A stretch of DNA of 64,000 bases, from assembly GCF_900445235.1 (NCBI RefSeq), contig NZ_UFSM01000001.1:3549501-3613500 (forward strand), in the 5' to 3' direction. The translations under genes were made by a program, and so were the position numbers. The notes beneath the pieces are model-generated. The model saw nothing but the letters and a program-made list of their open reading frames with translations. It searched no databases and was not told the origin of the DNA. This DNA comes from Aminobacter aminovorans (GTDB taxonomy: Bacteria > Pseudomonadota > Alphaproteobacteria > Rhizobiales > Rhizobiaceae). Below, piece by piece: positions 8,408 through 17,400 of the stretch. Each line of letters begins with the position of its first letter. The first letter of the stretch is position 1.

Positions 8408-8764
8408 ATGTCGCTCATGTCAGTATTTGCAGGCAAACCAGCATTTCCAGCCAAGGCGGTGCTCTCGGCGGCAGTGCTTGCCACCGTTGCAGCAACGCTA
8501 TCGATCGGCGCTGCAACGCCAGCGCAGGCGCAATATTGCGAAGGCACCGTGCATGGCCTGTCGCGCAGCTATGATCTGGCCCGCGGCACCGGCTTCTTGG
8601 CCGTGCGCGTCGGCCCAAGCGCCTCGGCGCCCATGGTCCACCAGTTGTTCAACGGCGACAAGGTCGAGATCACCGACAAGCGCGGCAGCTGGTACTTCGT
8701 CGGCAGTGACGGTTTTGAGGGCTGGGCCCACCGCAAGTGGATGAGCAATTCCTGCGGCTACTGA
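8408..8764 (+). CDS. Exported SH3-like domain protein
   Basis: A 118-residue protein with a signal peptide (about 1-38, ending ATPAQAQ) and one bacterial SH3-type domain: FLAVRVGPSASAPMVHQLFNGDKVEI, then WYFVGSDGFEGWAHRKWM. Such domains often bind peptidoglycan or act as exported scaffolds. Two cysteines (CEG near the mature N-terminus and the penultimate CGY) may form a disulfide. The start at 8408 follows AGCGGAGGCC; an upstream in-frame ATG at 8363 lacks a ribosome site. Its stop overlaps by seven bases with the convergent hydrolase gene. Confidence 0.8.
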   Translation: MSLMSVFAGKPAFPAKAVLSAAVLATVAATLSIGAATPAQAQYCEGTVHGLSRSYDLARGTGFLAVRVGPSASAPMVHQLFNGDKVEITDKRGSWYFVGSDGFEGWAHRKWMSNSCGY

Positions 8765-9741
8765 TTTTCGGTCCGTTCCGTCGCGAATGCCTTGGCGGCA
8801 ACGCGCCGGATCATCGCCGCCACCCGTTGCGGCTCGACGAATTGCGGCATGTGGCCGAGGCCCTGGACGAGGTCGAGTTCCAGGCCCTTGATCCTGCCGG
8901 CCAGCGGTTCGCCGTGCAGCCGGTAGTCGAGCACCCGATCGGCGGTGCCGAATATGACGGCGACGGGCAGATCCAGTTCGCCATAACGCGCCTCGATCGC
9001 ACCGAGGTCCCGCTCGATCGCCACCATGTCAGCCGAGGAGGCGTAGAAATGGCTCGGCCGCAGCCCGGCAAAGCCGCCACCCGCCGTGCCATAGTCCTTC
9101 GGTGCCGCCTGCGGCGAAAACAGGAAGGCCAAAGTCTGCGGCGCGTATTTCAGGCTCGTCGGTATGGCCACTGTCTCGGCTATCAGCCGGCGCTTCAGCG
9201 ACGACTTGATGTAGAGCGAACGGAATTCGGGCCGCAGCTCGTCCTCCATATGTGTCAGCGGCGAGAGCAGCGCCAGCCCCGAAACCGCCTCCGGATGGTT
9301 TTCAGCCAAGGCCAACGCCACGGCACCGCCGAGCGAATGACCGACGACAAGCGGCCGCTCGAGCCCAAGCTTGGCAATGAAGCCTGCGATCAACTCCGCC
9401 TGCTCGACGAGGCCACCGGCAAAGCCGGCTGGTCGTCCGGAATAGCCCGAGCCCGGCCGGTCGAGCGCGACACACCTGAAATCGGCCAGTTCGGGAAACA
9501 GCGGGTGGCGGAAATGGTGCAATTGCGCGCCGAGGCCGTGGATGAACAGGATCGGGCGGCCCTGCCCCTGGTCGACATAATGGATGTTGTGACGGCCAAG
9601 CTGCATGAAGCTGCCGCTGGCTGGCACGGCGCGTTCGGCCTGCACCGAAATCCTGCGCGTCGCCAGCACGAAATAGCCGCCGACAAGAACAACAGCGAGA
9701 AAGGCGATGCTGGCCACCCAGCCGAGAATCGTCGTCGCCAT
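8758..9741 (-). CDS. Membrane-anchored alpha/beta hydrolase
   Basis: A 327-residue alpha/beta hydrolase with one N-terminal hydrophobic helix (about 5-27, ILGWVASIAFLAVVLVGGYF) that probably anchors it to the inner membrane. Motifs: HYVDQG, ILFIHGLGAQ (oxyanion), GHSLGGAVAL (Ser nucleophile), FGTADRVLDY (acid) and GLGHMPQF (His). The catalytic triad is complete. The ATG at 9741 has AGGAGG seven bases upstream; the longer frame from 9789 adds no signal. Its 3' end overlaps the convergent SH3-like gene by seven bases. Substrate unknown. Confidence 0.85.
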   Translation of the reverse strand: MATTILGWVASIAFLAVVLVGGYFVLATRRISVQAERAVPASGSFMQLGRHNIHYVDQGQGRPILFIHGLGAQLHHFRHPLFPELADFRCVALDRPGSGYSGRPAGFAGGLVEQAELIAGFIAKLGLERPLVVGHSLGGAVALALAENHPEAVSGLALLSPLTHMEDELRPEFRSLYIKSSLKRRLIAETVAIPTSLKYAPQTLAFLFSPQAAPKDYGTAGGGFAGLRPSHFYASSADMVAIERDLGAIEARYGELDLPVAVIFGTADRVLDYRLHGEPLAGRIKGLELDLVQGLGHMPQFVEPQRVAAMIRRVAAKAFATERTENQ

Positions 9742-9810
9742 CGAACCTCCTGCAAAGCGATGCCGCCAGCTTAGCCGTCCGGGGCGCAAGGCTCAAACAC
9801 GCCCAACGCA

Positions 9811-9838
9811 AAACGGGCGGCCTTTCGGCCACCCGTTT
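9811..9838 (-). terminator. Rho-independent terminator of wrbA
   Basis: Read on the minus strand, AAACGGG-T-GGCC pairs with GGCC-G-CCCGTTT around GAAA, followed by TTGCG. It is 74 bases past the wrbA stop and just before the hydrolase start at 9741. Confidence 0.75.
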
Positions 9839-9911
9839 ACAACAATCATAACGATCCGAAGCTGTTATGCAGCTTCCCTGTCACGCAACGTCGCCGTTGT
9901 GCAACTTCCCA

Positions 9912-10541
9912 TTATGCGACTTCCTTGACGGCGTTCGAACCCTTGCCATGCAGGCGGATGGCGATCTCGGCCACGCGCTTGCCCTGGAAGTGCGCGCCTT
10001 CGAGCTCCTGTGCCGAAGGCTGGCGCGAACCGTCGCCGTCCGACGTGGTGGTCATGCCGTAAGGCGCGCCGCCGCGGACGACGTCGTTGCCCATCTGGCC
10101 CTGATAGGCATAGGACAGCGGCACGATGACCATGCCGTGGTGCTGCAGGTGGATCTGGGCGTTGATGAGCGCCAGTTCGGCGCCGCCATGCTGGGTCGCG
10201 GTCGAGACCATCACCGAGCCGACCTTGTCGAGCAGTGCGCCCTTGGCCCAGAGCGGGCCGGTCTGGTCGAGGAAGTTCTTCATCTGCGACGCCATGGTGC
10301 CGTAGCGGGTGGCGGTACCGATGATGATGCCGTCATAGTCGGCCAGTTCGAGCGGGTCGGCGATCGGCGCTTCCTGGTCGAGCTTGTAGTAGGCAGCCTT
10401 GGCGACAGCCTCGGGCACCAGCTCGGGAACGCGCTTGATCGTCACGTCGGCGCCGGCGGCACGGGCGCCTTCGGCAGCGGCCTTGGCCATCTGCTCCATG
10501 TGGCCCCAGCTCGAATAGTAGAGAACAAGAATCTTAGCCAT
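9912..10541 (-). CDS. wrbA: NAD(P)H:quinone oxidoreductase WrbA, flavodoxin-like
   Basis: A 209-residue flavodoxin-fold protein that reduces quinones with two electrons using bound FMN, protecting against semiquinone stress. The FMN-phosphate loop ([12 protein letters not shown]) is at the N-terminus. The family elements [28 protein letters not shown] and [20 protein letters not shown] are all present. The ATG at 10541 follows GGAGAGATG; an upstream in-frame extension is not conserved in character. A terminator follows at 9811-9838. The gene is divergent from the CinA-type gene. Confidence 0.95.
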   Translation of the reverse strand: MAKILVLYYSSWGHMEQMAKAAAEGARAAGADVTIKRVPELVPEAVAKAAYYKLDQEAPIADPLELADYDGIIIGTATRYGTMASQMKNFLDQTGPLWAKGALLDKVGSVMVSTATQHGGAELALINAQIHLQHHGMVIVPLSYAYQGQMGNDVVRGGAPYGMTTTSDGDGSRQPSAQELEGAHFQGKRVAEIAIRLHGKGSNAVKEVA

Positions 10542-10723
10542 TTCATCTCTCCAAACGGGAAATCTCGTTGCGCCGTCTTGGGTCGGCGGCTGGTGAGAGA
10601 TGTAATGCAATAGGCGTTCAATGAAAGCGCCCCAATACGTGACGCATCGTTCACCAAACAGCGACCATTGCCCGCTTGTGCTGGCGGCTGTATCTCACTG
10701 TTGCCTTGAACGGAGCATTTGAA

Positions 10724-11476
10724 ATGGCCGACATCGTCACCGCAGCAATGGTCGTCATCGGCGACGAGATCCTGTCCGGCCGCACCAAGGACAAGAATAT
10801 CGGCCACCTCGCCGACATGATGACCGCCGCGGGCATCGACCTCCGGGAAGTGCGCGTCGTTCCTGACGACGAGGATGAGATCGTCGCGGCGGTCAATGCG
10901 GTGCGTGCCCGCTACGACTACGTCTTCACCACAGGCGGCATCGGCCCGACGCATGACGACATCACCGCCGACTCGATCTCCAAGGCATTCGGCGTGCCAT
11001 GCGAATACGAGCCACGCGCCTATGCCATGCTGGAAGCCAACTACGCCTCGCGCGGCCTCGAATTCTCCGAGGCGCGCAAGCGCATGGCGCGCACCCCGCG
11101 TGGCGCCGACCTGATCGAGAACCCGGTCTCGGTGGCGCCCGGCTTCCGCATCGGCAACGTCCATGTCATGGCCGGCGTGCCGTCGATCTTCCAGGCGATG
11201 CTCGACAATGTCATGCCGACGCTCAGGACCGGCACCAAGCTGTTGTCGACAACCGTGCAATGCCCCTATGGCGAAGGCACGATCGGCGGCCCGCTCGGCG
11301 AGATCCAGAAGGCGCATCCCGACACCATCATCGGCTCCTATCCGAAATATCTCGACGGCACCTTCTGGACCGAACTCGTCGTGCGCGCGCGCTCCGAGCA
11401 AGCCATGGACGCCGCCCGCATCGCCATCGAGGCGATGCTTGCCGACATAGCAACAGCGGCCGCCGCGAAAGCCTGA
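10724..11476 (+). CDS. CinA-type MoaB/MogA-fold protein
   Basis: A 250-residue protein made of the molybdopterin-binding (MoaB/MogA) fold as in the N-terminal half of CinA. It has VIGDEILSGRTKDKN near the start, FTTGGIGPTHDDITADSISKAF near residue 65, and AGVPSIFQAM later. The C-terminal deamidase domain of full CinA (pncC) is absent, as is common in alphaproteobacteria where the two parts are separate. It may act as a nucleotide or ADP-ribose pyrophosphatase or a sensor, but the biochemical role is uncertain. Start at 10724 has CGGAGC eleven bases upstream. Confidence 0.85.
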   Translation: MADIVTAAMVVIGDEILSGRTKDKNIGHLADMMTAAGIDLREVRVVPDDEDEIVAAVNAVRARYDYVFTTGGIGPTHDDITADSISKAFGVPCEYEPRAYAMLEANYASRGLEFSEARKRMARTPRGADLIENPVSVAPGFRIGNVHVMAGVPSIFQAMLDNVMPTLRTGTKLLSTTVQCPYGEGTIGGPLGEIQKAHPDTIIGSYPKYLDGTFWTELVVRARSEQAMDAARIAIEAMLADIATAAAAKA

Positions 11477-11520
11477 TCTCCCCAGACTTGGTCTCCCCAG
11501 ACTTGGTCCCAAAGACTTGA
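11477..11520 (+). repeat. Short tandem repeat after the CinA-type gene
   Basis: TCTCCCCAGACTTGG occurs twice in direct tandem (11477-11491, 11492-11506), followed by a third diverged unit (TCCCAAAGACTTGA to 11520). It begins right after the stop codon and ends inside the candidate FNR-type site. Probably a slippage duplication. Confidence 0.7.
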
Positions 11521-11556
11521 TACAGGTCACATTGGAACAAGTACCGGCATGATAGT
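11517..11556 (+). promoter_or_regulatory. Candidate FNR/FixK-type site and -10 ahead of the stress protein gene
   Basis: TTGATACAGGTCAC (11517-11530) matches the TTGA-N6-TCAA pattern at seven of eight positions. GATAGT (11551-11556) could be the -10; the distance between centres is 30 bases, near that of an FNR-activated promoter. Universal stress proteins in rhizobia are often induced by low oxygen through FixK/FnrN. The match is imperfect, so this is a suggestion. Confidence 0.4.
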
Positions 11557-11598
11557 GTTTCTTTGCTGAGCAGATTCCTGCGCACGAAGGAGGGTTTC

Positions 11599-12438
11599 AT
11601 GCCGTTCAAGACAATCGTTGCCATCATCCAGAGCGAACGCGACGTCAGCCGCGTTCTCGACGTGGCGATCCCGTTTGCCGAGCGGCACGAAAGCCACCTG
11701 ATCGGCGTCCACGCCGAGGCGCTGGCTATGCCCTACACGACGGCTGTCGGTTTTCCCGACACCGAGTTCATCCAGGCCAATGCCGACCTCTGCAAGGAGC
11801 GCGCCGAAAAGGTGCAGCAGGCGTTCCTGTCGCGCATCGAAACGTCTGGCGTGTCGTTCGAATGGCGCAGCTTCGAGAGCTTTTCCGGCGATAGCGCGCT
11901 GTCAGGGGTCGAAAGCGCGCGTTGTGCCGATATCGTCATCGTCGCCCAGGCGTCACCCGAGGCAAGGGATTCGGTTGCCGCCGACATCGACTCGCTGATC
12001 TACGAGGCCGGCCGGCCGGTGTTGGTCGTGCCGCATTCGGCGCCGCTGATCTCGACGTTCCGCCGCATCCTGGTTGCCTGGAACGGCAGCCGCGAAGCCA
12101 CGCGCGCCGCCTTCGATGCCTTGCCCTTCGTCATCGAGGCCGATGCCACCGAAATCCTGGTCATCGACCCGGTCGAAACCGCCGCCCAGAGCATGGATGC
12201 GGCCGGCGCCGAAATCGCCTCGGCCTTTGCCCGCCATGGCGCCAAGGTCTCGGTCAGCGTCGAGCAGTCGCGCGGCCACACCGTCGACGCGGTCATCCAC
12301 AACAAGGTTGTCGAAACCGGCGCAGACCTCCTTGTAATGGGCGCCTATAGTCATTCCTGGATCCGCGAGTTCCTGTTTGGCGGCATCACCCGCAACATCC
12401 TGCAAGCCGGCGACACAGCGATCCTGCTGTCGCGGTAA
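11599..12438 (+). CDS. Tandem-domain universal stress protein (UspA family)
   Basis: A 279-residue cytoplasmic protein with two Usp domains: domain 1 (about 1-145, FKTIVAIIQSERD to PVLVVPHS) and domain 2 (about 150-279, FRRILVAWNGSREATRA to GDTAILLSR). Domain 2 has the nucleotide-loop-like ending MGAYSHSWIREFLFGGITRNIL, close to the GxxGhSrxxexxxGs-t pattern; domain 1 lacks a clear one. The ATG at 11599 has a strong AAGGAGGG site. Proteins of this design help survival under oxygen limitation and other stress; the exact role is unknown. Confidence 0.9.
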   Translation: MPFKTIVAIIQSERDVSRVLDVAIPFAERHESHLIGVHAEALAMPYTTAVGFPDTEFIQANADLCKERAEKVQQAFLSRIETSGVSFEWRSFESFSGDSALSGVESARCADIVIVAQASPEARDSVAADIDSLIYEAGRPVLVVPHSAPLISTFRRILVAWNGSREATRAAFDALPFVIEADATEILVIDPVETAAQSMDAAGAEIASAFARHGAKVSVSVEQSRGHTVDAVIHNKVVETGADLLVMGAYSHSWIREFLFGGITRNILQAGDTAILLSR

Positions 12439-12459
12439 GATTACCGTACATCTCCTGCC

Positions 12460-12488
12460 GCCCCGCCCTTGCCAAGGACGGGGCTTTC
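12460..12488 (+). terminator. Terminator after the universal stress protein gene
   Basis: GCCCCG (12460-12465) pairs with CGGGGC (12479-12484), extended inside by CCTT/AAGG across one mismatch. TTTCC follows. It sits 22 bases past the stop codon. Confidence 0.7.
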
Positions 12489-12555
12489 CGGCTAATTCCG
12501 CCTGCATTCCCCTATTTCCGCGCCATCTGGCGCGCCGAGCCGGAGTGCGCGTCAA

Positions 12556-13053
12556 ATGTCCCTTCCCGAAAAAGCCTTTCCCGTATCCTGGGACCAGTTC
12601 CATCGCGACGCGCGTGCGCTCGCCTGGCGCCTCGCCGGCGTCAATCCGCAGTGGAAGGCGATCGTCTGCATCACCCGTGGCGGCCTGGTGCCGGCGGCGA
12701 TCATCTCGCGCGAACTCGGCATCCGGCTGATCGAGACGATCTGCATCGCCTCTTATCACGACTACACCTCACAGGGTCAGTTGCAGGTGCTGAAGGAGAT
12801 CACGCCGTCGCTGCTCGAAGGCGAAGGTGAAAACGTGCTGATCGTCGACGACTTGACCGACACCGGCAAGACAGCGGCGATCGTTCGTGCGATGATGCCC
12901 AAGGCGCATTTCGCCACCGTCTACGCCAAGCCAAAAGGCCGGCCGCTGGTCGACACATTCGTCACCGAAGTGTCGCAGGATACCTGGATTTATTTCCCAT
13001 GGGATCTCGGCTTCACTTACCAGAAGCCGATCGCCGAAGACCACATGGGCTGA
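12556..13053 (+). CDS. gpt: Xanthine/guanine-type phosphoribosyltransferase
   Basis: A 165-residue type I phosphoribosyltransferase. The PRPP-binding motif [14 protein letters not shown] lies near residues 94-107, the flexible-loop region around 65-80 ([16 protein letters not shown]), and the purine-specific end has DTWIYFPWD. Length and the W-x-FPWD ending match bacterial Gpt, which converts xanthine and guanine to XMP and GMP with PRPP for purine salvage. It is a single gene between a terminator and a repeat-containing gap. Confidence 0.92.
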   Translation: MSLPEKAFPVSWDQFHRDARALAWRLAGVNPQWKAIVCITRGGLVPAAIISRELGIRLIETICIASYHDYTSQGQLQVLKEITPSLLEGEGENVLIVDDLTDTGKTAAIVRAMMPKAHFATVYAKPKGRPLVDTFVTEVSQDTWIYFPWDLGFTYQKPIAEDHMG

Positions 13054-13099
13054 CCTTCCGTCCGGCACCGTCAAAGCAGTTTTCGAAGCCCTGCCGTCC

Positions 13100-13196
13100 G
13101 AGCGCCGCGCGTCCTGTTTGGACGCGCAACGGACGCTCTGGCAACCCTGGTTCCGCATCATGCTTTTGCGAGAATCGAATTCGGTTTTCGGGTCGG
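13100..13196. repeat. RIME-like rhizobial intergenic palindromic element
   Basis: GCGCGTCC (13107-13114) and GGACGCGC (13120-13127) form a perfect 8-bp hairpin with a 5-base loop. It is followed by GGACGCT, GCATCATGCTTTT and an AT-richer second palindrome around GAATCGAATTCGG. That order is what I recall of the RIME-type mosaic elements scattered between rhizobial genes. Whether it is multicopy here needs a genome search. It may also help terminate gpt. Confidence 0.5.
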
Positions 13197-13303
13197 TGCG
13201 CGCCAGGCGTTTTCGTTATCAATCTATTTACTTTTGTTACGGAGTATTAACCCTACAATTTGTGACGCGGCGCATGATTCTACAGGTCGAGTAGGGGCTG
13301 CCG

Positions 13304-13795
13304 ATGCTGATGAAGCCTGTCTATCACAACCATCTGGTCGAGCGCATTCGCCGGCTTTTCGGTGCTCCGGCCTGCAGGCTCCAGGTCGCCGCCCTGCCCT
13401 GGCACCGTATCTCCACCGGCATCGAGATCATGCTCATCACCAGCCGCGACACCGGCCGCTGGGTCCTGCCCAAGGGCTGGCCGGAACCAGCCGAACGGCT
13501 GTGCGAGACCGCGGCGCGCGAAGCGAGCGAGGAAGCCGGCCTCAGCGGTTCGGTCGACACCCACGAAGCCGGCCGCTACTTCTATCTCAAGGAACTGTCC
13601 AGCGGCGAGCAGGTCGCCTGCGAGGTGCTCGTGTATCCGCTCGAGGTGCGCAAGGTCGCCGAGAAGTGGAAAGAGCGACGGCAGCGCACGCGCAAGTGGG
13701 TCTCTCCAGGCGAGGCGGCACGCATGGTCAACGAACCCGATCTTTGCCGGCTGATCGCGTCCTTCGGCGCCGCGCACGGAAAATTCGCCGCCTGA
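13304..13795 (+). CDS. NUDIX hydrolase, diphosphoinositol-polyphosphate-phosphatase-like
   Basis: A 163-residue NUDIX protein. The Nudix box GX5EX7REUXEEXGU is complete at about 58-80 (GWPEPAE ... REASEEAGL). The preceding WVLPKGW and the size resemble the DIPP/MutT-like group common in rhizobia. It would hydrolyse a nucleoside diphosphate-linked compound or diphosphoinositol/Ap4A-type substrate with Mg2+ held by the REASEE glutamates. Met3 at 13310 is an alternative start. Single gene. Confidence 0.88.
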   Translation: MLMKPVYHNHLVERIRRLFGAPACRLQVAALPWHRISTGIEIMLITSRDTGRWVLPKGWPEPAERLCETAAREASEEAGLSGSVDTHEAGRYFYLKELSSGEQVACEVLVYPLEVRKVAEKWKERRQRTRKWVSPGEAARMVNEPDLCRLIASFGAAHGKFAA

Positions 13796-14146
13796 GCAAG
13801 CGCCCGCCCGGGCCCGCCCGGGCTTGCGGCCCATCCCGACCGCTCTTTCGCCGGCTTCGTTCACGCGGCCGGTTCTCCCCGTTATCCACACAAGTGACAC
13901 ACAAGATGTTGGGGTCACAAAATCTGCATAAACGACTTCTTGACGTTAAAGGCCGAGTCGCTTTTTATGACTCAAGCGCGCTTGTTGAGCACGTGACCGG
14001 AAAGTTCTGAGGCCGGTCCTTTTCTCCAGATTTAGTGAGTTCCCGCTCGCATTTGCACCCGCTCAGGCGGGGCATTCTGGCGCGCGGTTCCGAGGTGTCC
14101 AAGAGGTTGCGGGTAAAAATTGGGGACTGGCGGAAATCTTCTGTTA
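13796..14146. other. Upstream part of the nrdJ intergenic region
   Basis: No gene is seen. Features: a CCCGCCCGGG-type palindrome at about 13804-13823; a perfect DnaA box TTATCCACA at 13882-13890; a sigma-70-like pair TTGACG (13940-13945) and TTTTAT (13963-13968) spaced 17 bases. The DnaA box and promoter calls are pattern matches only. Confidence 0.4.
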
Positions 14147-14191
14147 ACACTATATTTAGTGTTTGCAGGCAGCCTGAACGCTAGATAGTGT
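14147..14191 (+). promoter_or_regulatory. NrdR boxes upstream of nrdJ
   Basis: ACACTATATTTAGTGT (14147-14162) is an almost perfect copy of the NrdR consensus (acaCwATATwTwGtgt). A weaker partner, GAACGCTAGATAGTGT (14176-14191), follows 13 bases later, giving a centre distance of 29 bases, about three helical turns. NrdR represses ribonucleotide reductase genes when dATP is high and usually binds paired boxes. The position 236-280 bases before nrdJ fits its promoter. Confidence 0.8.
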
Positions 14192-14420
14192 GAGTTATCC
14201 CTCCATGAGGGAGTCGCAATCAAAGTTTCAGTTCGACGGGTCCGGTGCGGGCCGCAGGCTTGAGGAAGCAGTCCCCGCAAGGGGATTCTCCAGTCAAGCG
14301 GCGGCTAACCCGGAAAATGGCAACCGGCTGCCCAGGCAACCGGATCAAAAGGGCTTGTGTCTTTCGCATCGGCAACGGGAAATTTCCCGCGAAAGACGCT
14401 ATATATAGACAAAAGGAAAT
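14192..14420 (+). other. Structured 5' leader of nrdJ
   Basis: About 230 bases between the NrdR boxes and the nrdJ start can fold into several stems: CCCTC/GAGGG at 14200-14212; CCCC-GCAA-GGGG at 14273-14284; and GTCTTTCGC (14358-14366) with GCGAAAGAC (14389-14397) enclosing GGGAAATTTCCC. It lacks the conserved core and B12 box of a cobalamin riboswitch. It may be another regulatory RNA for this B12-dependent enzyme; no family is assigned. Confidence 0.45.
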
Positions 14421-14426
14421 CGACCG

Positions 14427-17400
14427 ATGCGCATCGAGCGGCGTTTCACCAAGGATGGACAATCGGCCTATGCGGAGATCGAATTCCGCAAGGCGCTCTC
14501 CGAGATCAAGAATCCGGATGGCTCGGTGGTCTTCCGGCTCGACAACATCGACGTCCCGGCGCAGTTCAGCCAGGTCGCGGCCGACATCCTGGCGCAGAAG
14601 TATTTCCGCAAGGCCGGCGTGCCTGCCCGCCTGAAGAAGGTCGAGGAGAACGACGTCCCCTCCTTCCTGTGGCGCTCGGTTCCCGACGAAGCCGAATTGG
14701 AAAAGCTGCCCGAGAACGAACGCTACGGCTCCGAGACCGACGCCCGTCAGGTTTTCGACCGCCTCGCCGGCACCTGGACCTACTGGGGCTGGAAGGGCGG
14801 CTATTTCAAGTCAGAGGGCGACGCCCGCGCCTTCAAGGACGAGCTGTCCTACATGCTCGCCACCCAGCGCGTCGCGCCGAACTCGCCACAGTGGTTCAAC
14901 ACCGGCCTGCACTGGGCCTATGGCATCGACGGCCCCGGCCAGGGCCACTTCTATGTCGACCCCTTCACCGGCAAGCTGACCAAGTCCAAGTCGGCTTATG
15001 AGCACCCGCAGCCGCACGCCTGCTTCATCCAGTCGGTCGCCGACGACCTCGTCAACGAGGGCGGCATCATGGATCTGTGGGTGCGCGAGGCGCGCCTGTT
15101 CAAATATGGCTCTGGCACCGGCTCGAACTTCTCGCACCTGCGCGGCGAAGGTGAAAAGCTGTCCGGCGGCGGCCGTTCGTCCGGCCTGATGAGCTTCCTC
15201 AAGATCGGCGACCGCGCCGCCGGCGCCATCAAGTCGGGCGGCACCACCCGCCGCGCCGCAAAGATGGTCGTCGTCGACGCCGACCACCCCGACATCGAGG
15301 CCTATATCGACTGGAAGGTGAAGGAAGAGCAGAAAGTCGCGGCTCTCGTCACCGGCTCCAAGATCGTCAAGCAGCACCTCGCCAAGATCATGGCTGCCTG
15401 CGTCAACTGCGAAGGCCAGGATGACGATTGTTTCGATCCGGCGATCAACACCGCGCTGAAGCGCGAGATCAAGGCCGCCAAGAAGAATTCGGTGCCGGAG
15501 AACTACATCTACCGCGTCATCCAGTTCGCCAAGCAGGGCTACACTTCGATCGAGTTCAAGACCTACGACACCGATTGGGATTCGGAAGCCTACCTCACCG
15601 TCTCCGGCCAGAACTCCAACAACTCGGTCTCGCTCAAGGACGACTTCCTGCGCGCCGTCGAGCAGGATGGCGACTGGCACCTGACCGCCCGCAAGGACGG
15701 CAAGGTGCTGAAGACGCTGAAGGCGCGCGACCTCTGGGAAAAGATCGGCTACGCCGCCTGGGCTTCGGCCGATCCGGGCCTGCACTTCAACACCACGATG
15801 AACGATTGGCACACCTGCGCCTCGGCGGGTGCCATCCGTGCGTCGAACCCGTGCTCGGAATATATGTTCCTCGACGACACGGCCTGCAACCTCGCCTCGA
15901 TCAACCTCTTGCCCTACCGCAACCGTGACGGCACCATCGACATCGCGGCCTACGAGCACACGGTGCGCCTGTGGACCGTCGTGCTCGAAATCTCGGTCAT
16001 GATGGCGCAGTTCCCGTCCAAGGAAATCGCCAAGCTGTCCTACGAGTACCGCACGCTTGGCCTCGGCTACGCCAATATCGGCGGCCTGCTGATGACCTCC
16101 GGCATTCCTTATGACTCCGACGAGGGCCGCGCCATCGGCGGTGCGCTGACCGCGATCATGACCGGCGTTGCATACGCCACCTCGGCCGAGATGGCCTCCG
16201 AACTCGGCGCCTTCCCCGACTACGACCGCAACGCCGCAAACATGCTGCGCGTCATGCGCAACCACCGCCGTGCTGCCTATGGCGAGGCGACCGGCTACGA
16301 ACAGCTGTCGGTCAACCCGGTGCCGCTGGTCGCCTCCGACCTCAAGCAGCAGGAGCTGGTCAGCCACGCCCGCGCCGCCTGGGACCAGGCCATCGCGCTC
16401 GGCGAAAAGCACGGCTACCGCAACGCCCAGGCAACCGTGATCGCGCCGACCGGCACGATCGGCCTCGTCATGGACTGCGACACGACCGGCATCGAGCCCG
16501 ACTTCGCACTGGTCAAGTTCAAGAAGCTCGCCGGCGGCGGCTACTTCAAGATCATCAACCGCGCCGTGCCTGAGGCACTGCGCACGCTCGGCTACACCGA
16601 GGCCCAGATCGCCGAGATCGAGGCCTATGCCGTCGGCCATGGCAATCTCAACCAGGCCCCCGGCATCAACCCGGGCTCTTTGAAGGCCAAGGGCTTCACC
16701 GACGAGAAGATCGAAGCGCTGAATGCAGCGCTCAAGAGCGCCTTCGACATCAAGTTCGTGTTCAACCAGTGGACGCTGGGTGCCGACTGGGTGAAGGAGA
16801 CCTTCGGCTTCACCGACGCGCAGCTGAACGACTTCTCGTTCGAAATCCTGCCGGCAATCGGCTTCTCCAGGAAAGACATCGAAGCCGCCAACATCCATGT
16901 CTGCGGCGCCATGACCCTCGAAGGCGCGCCGTTCCTCAAGGACGAGCACCTTGCCGTGTTCGACTGCGCCAATCCGTGCGGCAAGATCGGCAAGCGCTAC
17001 CTCTCGGTCGACAGCCATATCCGCATGATGGCGGCGGCCCAGCCCTTCATCTCGGGTGCCATCTCCAAGACCATCAACATGCCCAACGAGGCGACGGTCG
17101 AGGACTGCAAGAGCGCCTACATGCTGTCGTGGAAGCTGGCGCTCAAGGCCAACGCGCTCTACCGCGACGGCTCCAAACTGTCGCAGCCGCTGAATGCTTC
17201 GCTGATCGCCGACGGGGACGAGGATGAAGACGAGGTCGTCGAGGCGCTGATCGCAGCCCCCGCCGCCGCCAAGGCGGTGCAGGTCACCGAAAAGATCGTC
17301 GAGCGCGTCATCGAGCGGCTTTACCGTGAGCGCGAAAAGCTGCCGAACCGCCGCAAGGGCTACACCCAGAAGGCCGTCGTCGGCGGCCACAAGGTCTATC

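Noticed and set aside
8737..9774. 345-codon plus-strand frame at 8737-9774
   Set aside because: It is the antisense shadow of the membrane-anchored hydrolase, whose catalytic motifs and ribosome site are clear.
14192..14420. Cobalamin riboswitch before nrdJ
   Set aside because: The leader is structured, but the conserved core and the B12 box are not found on reading the sequence.
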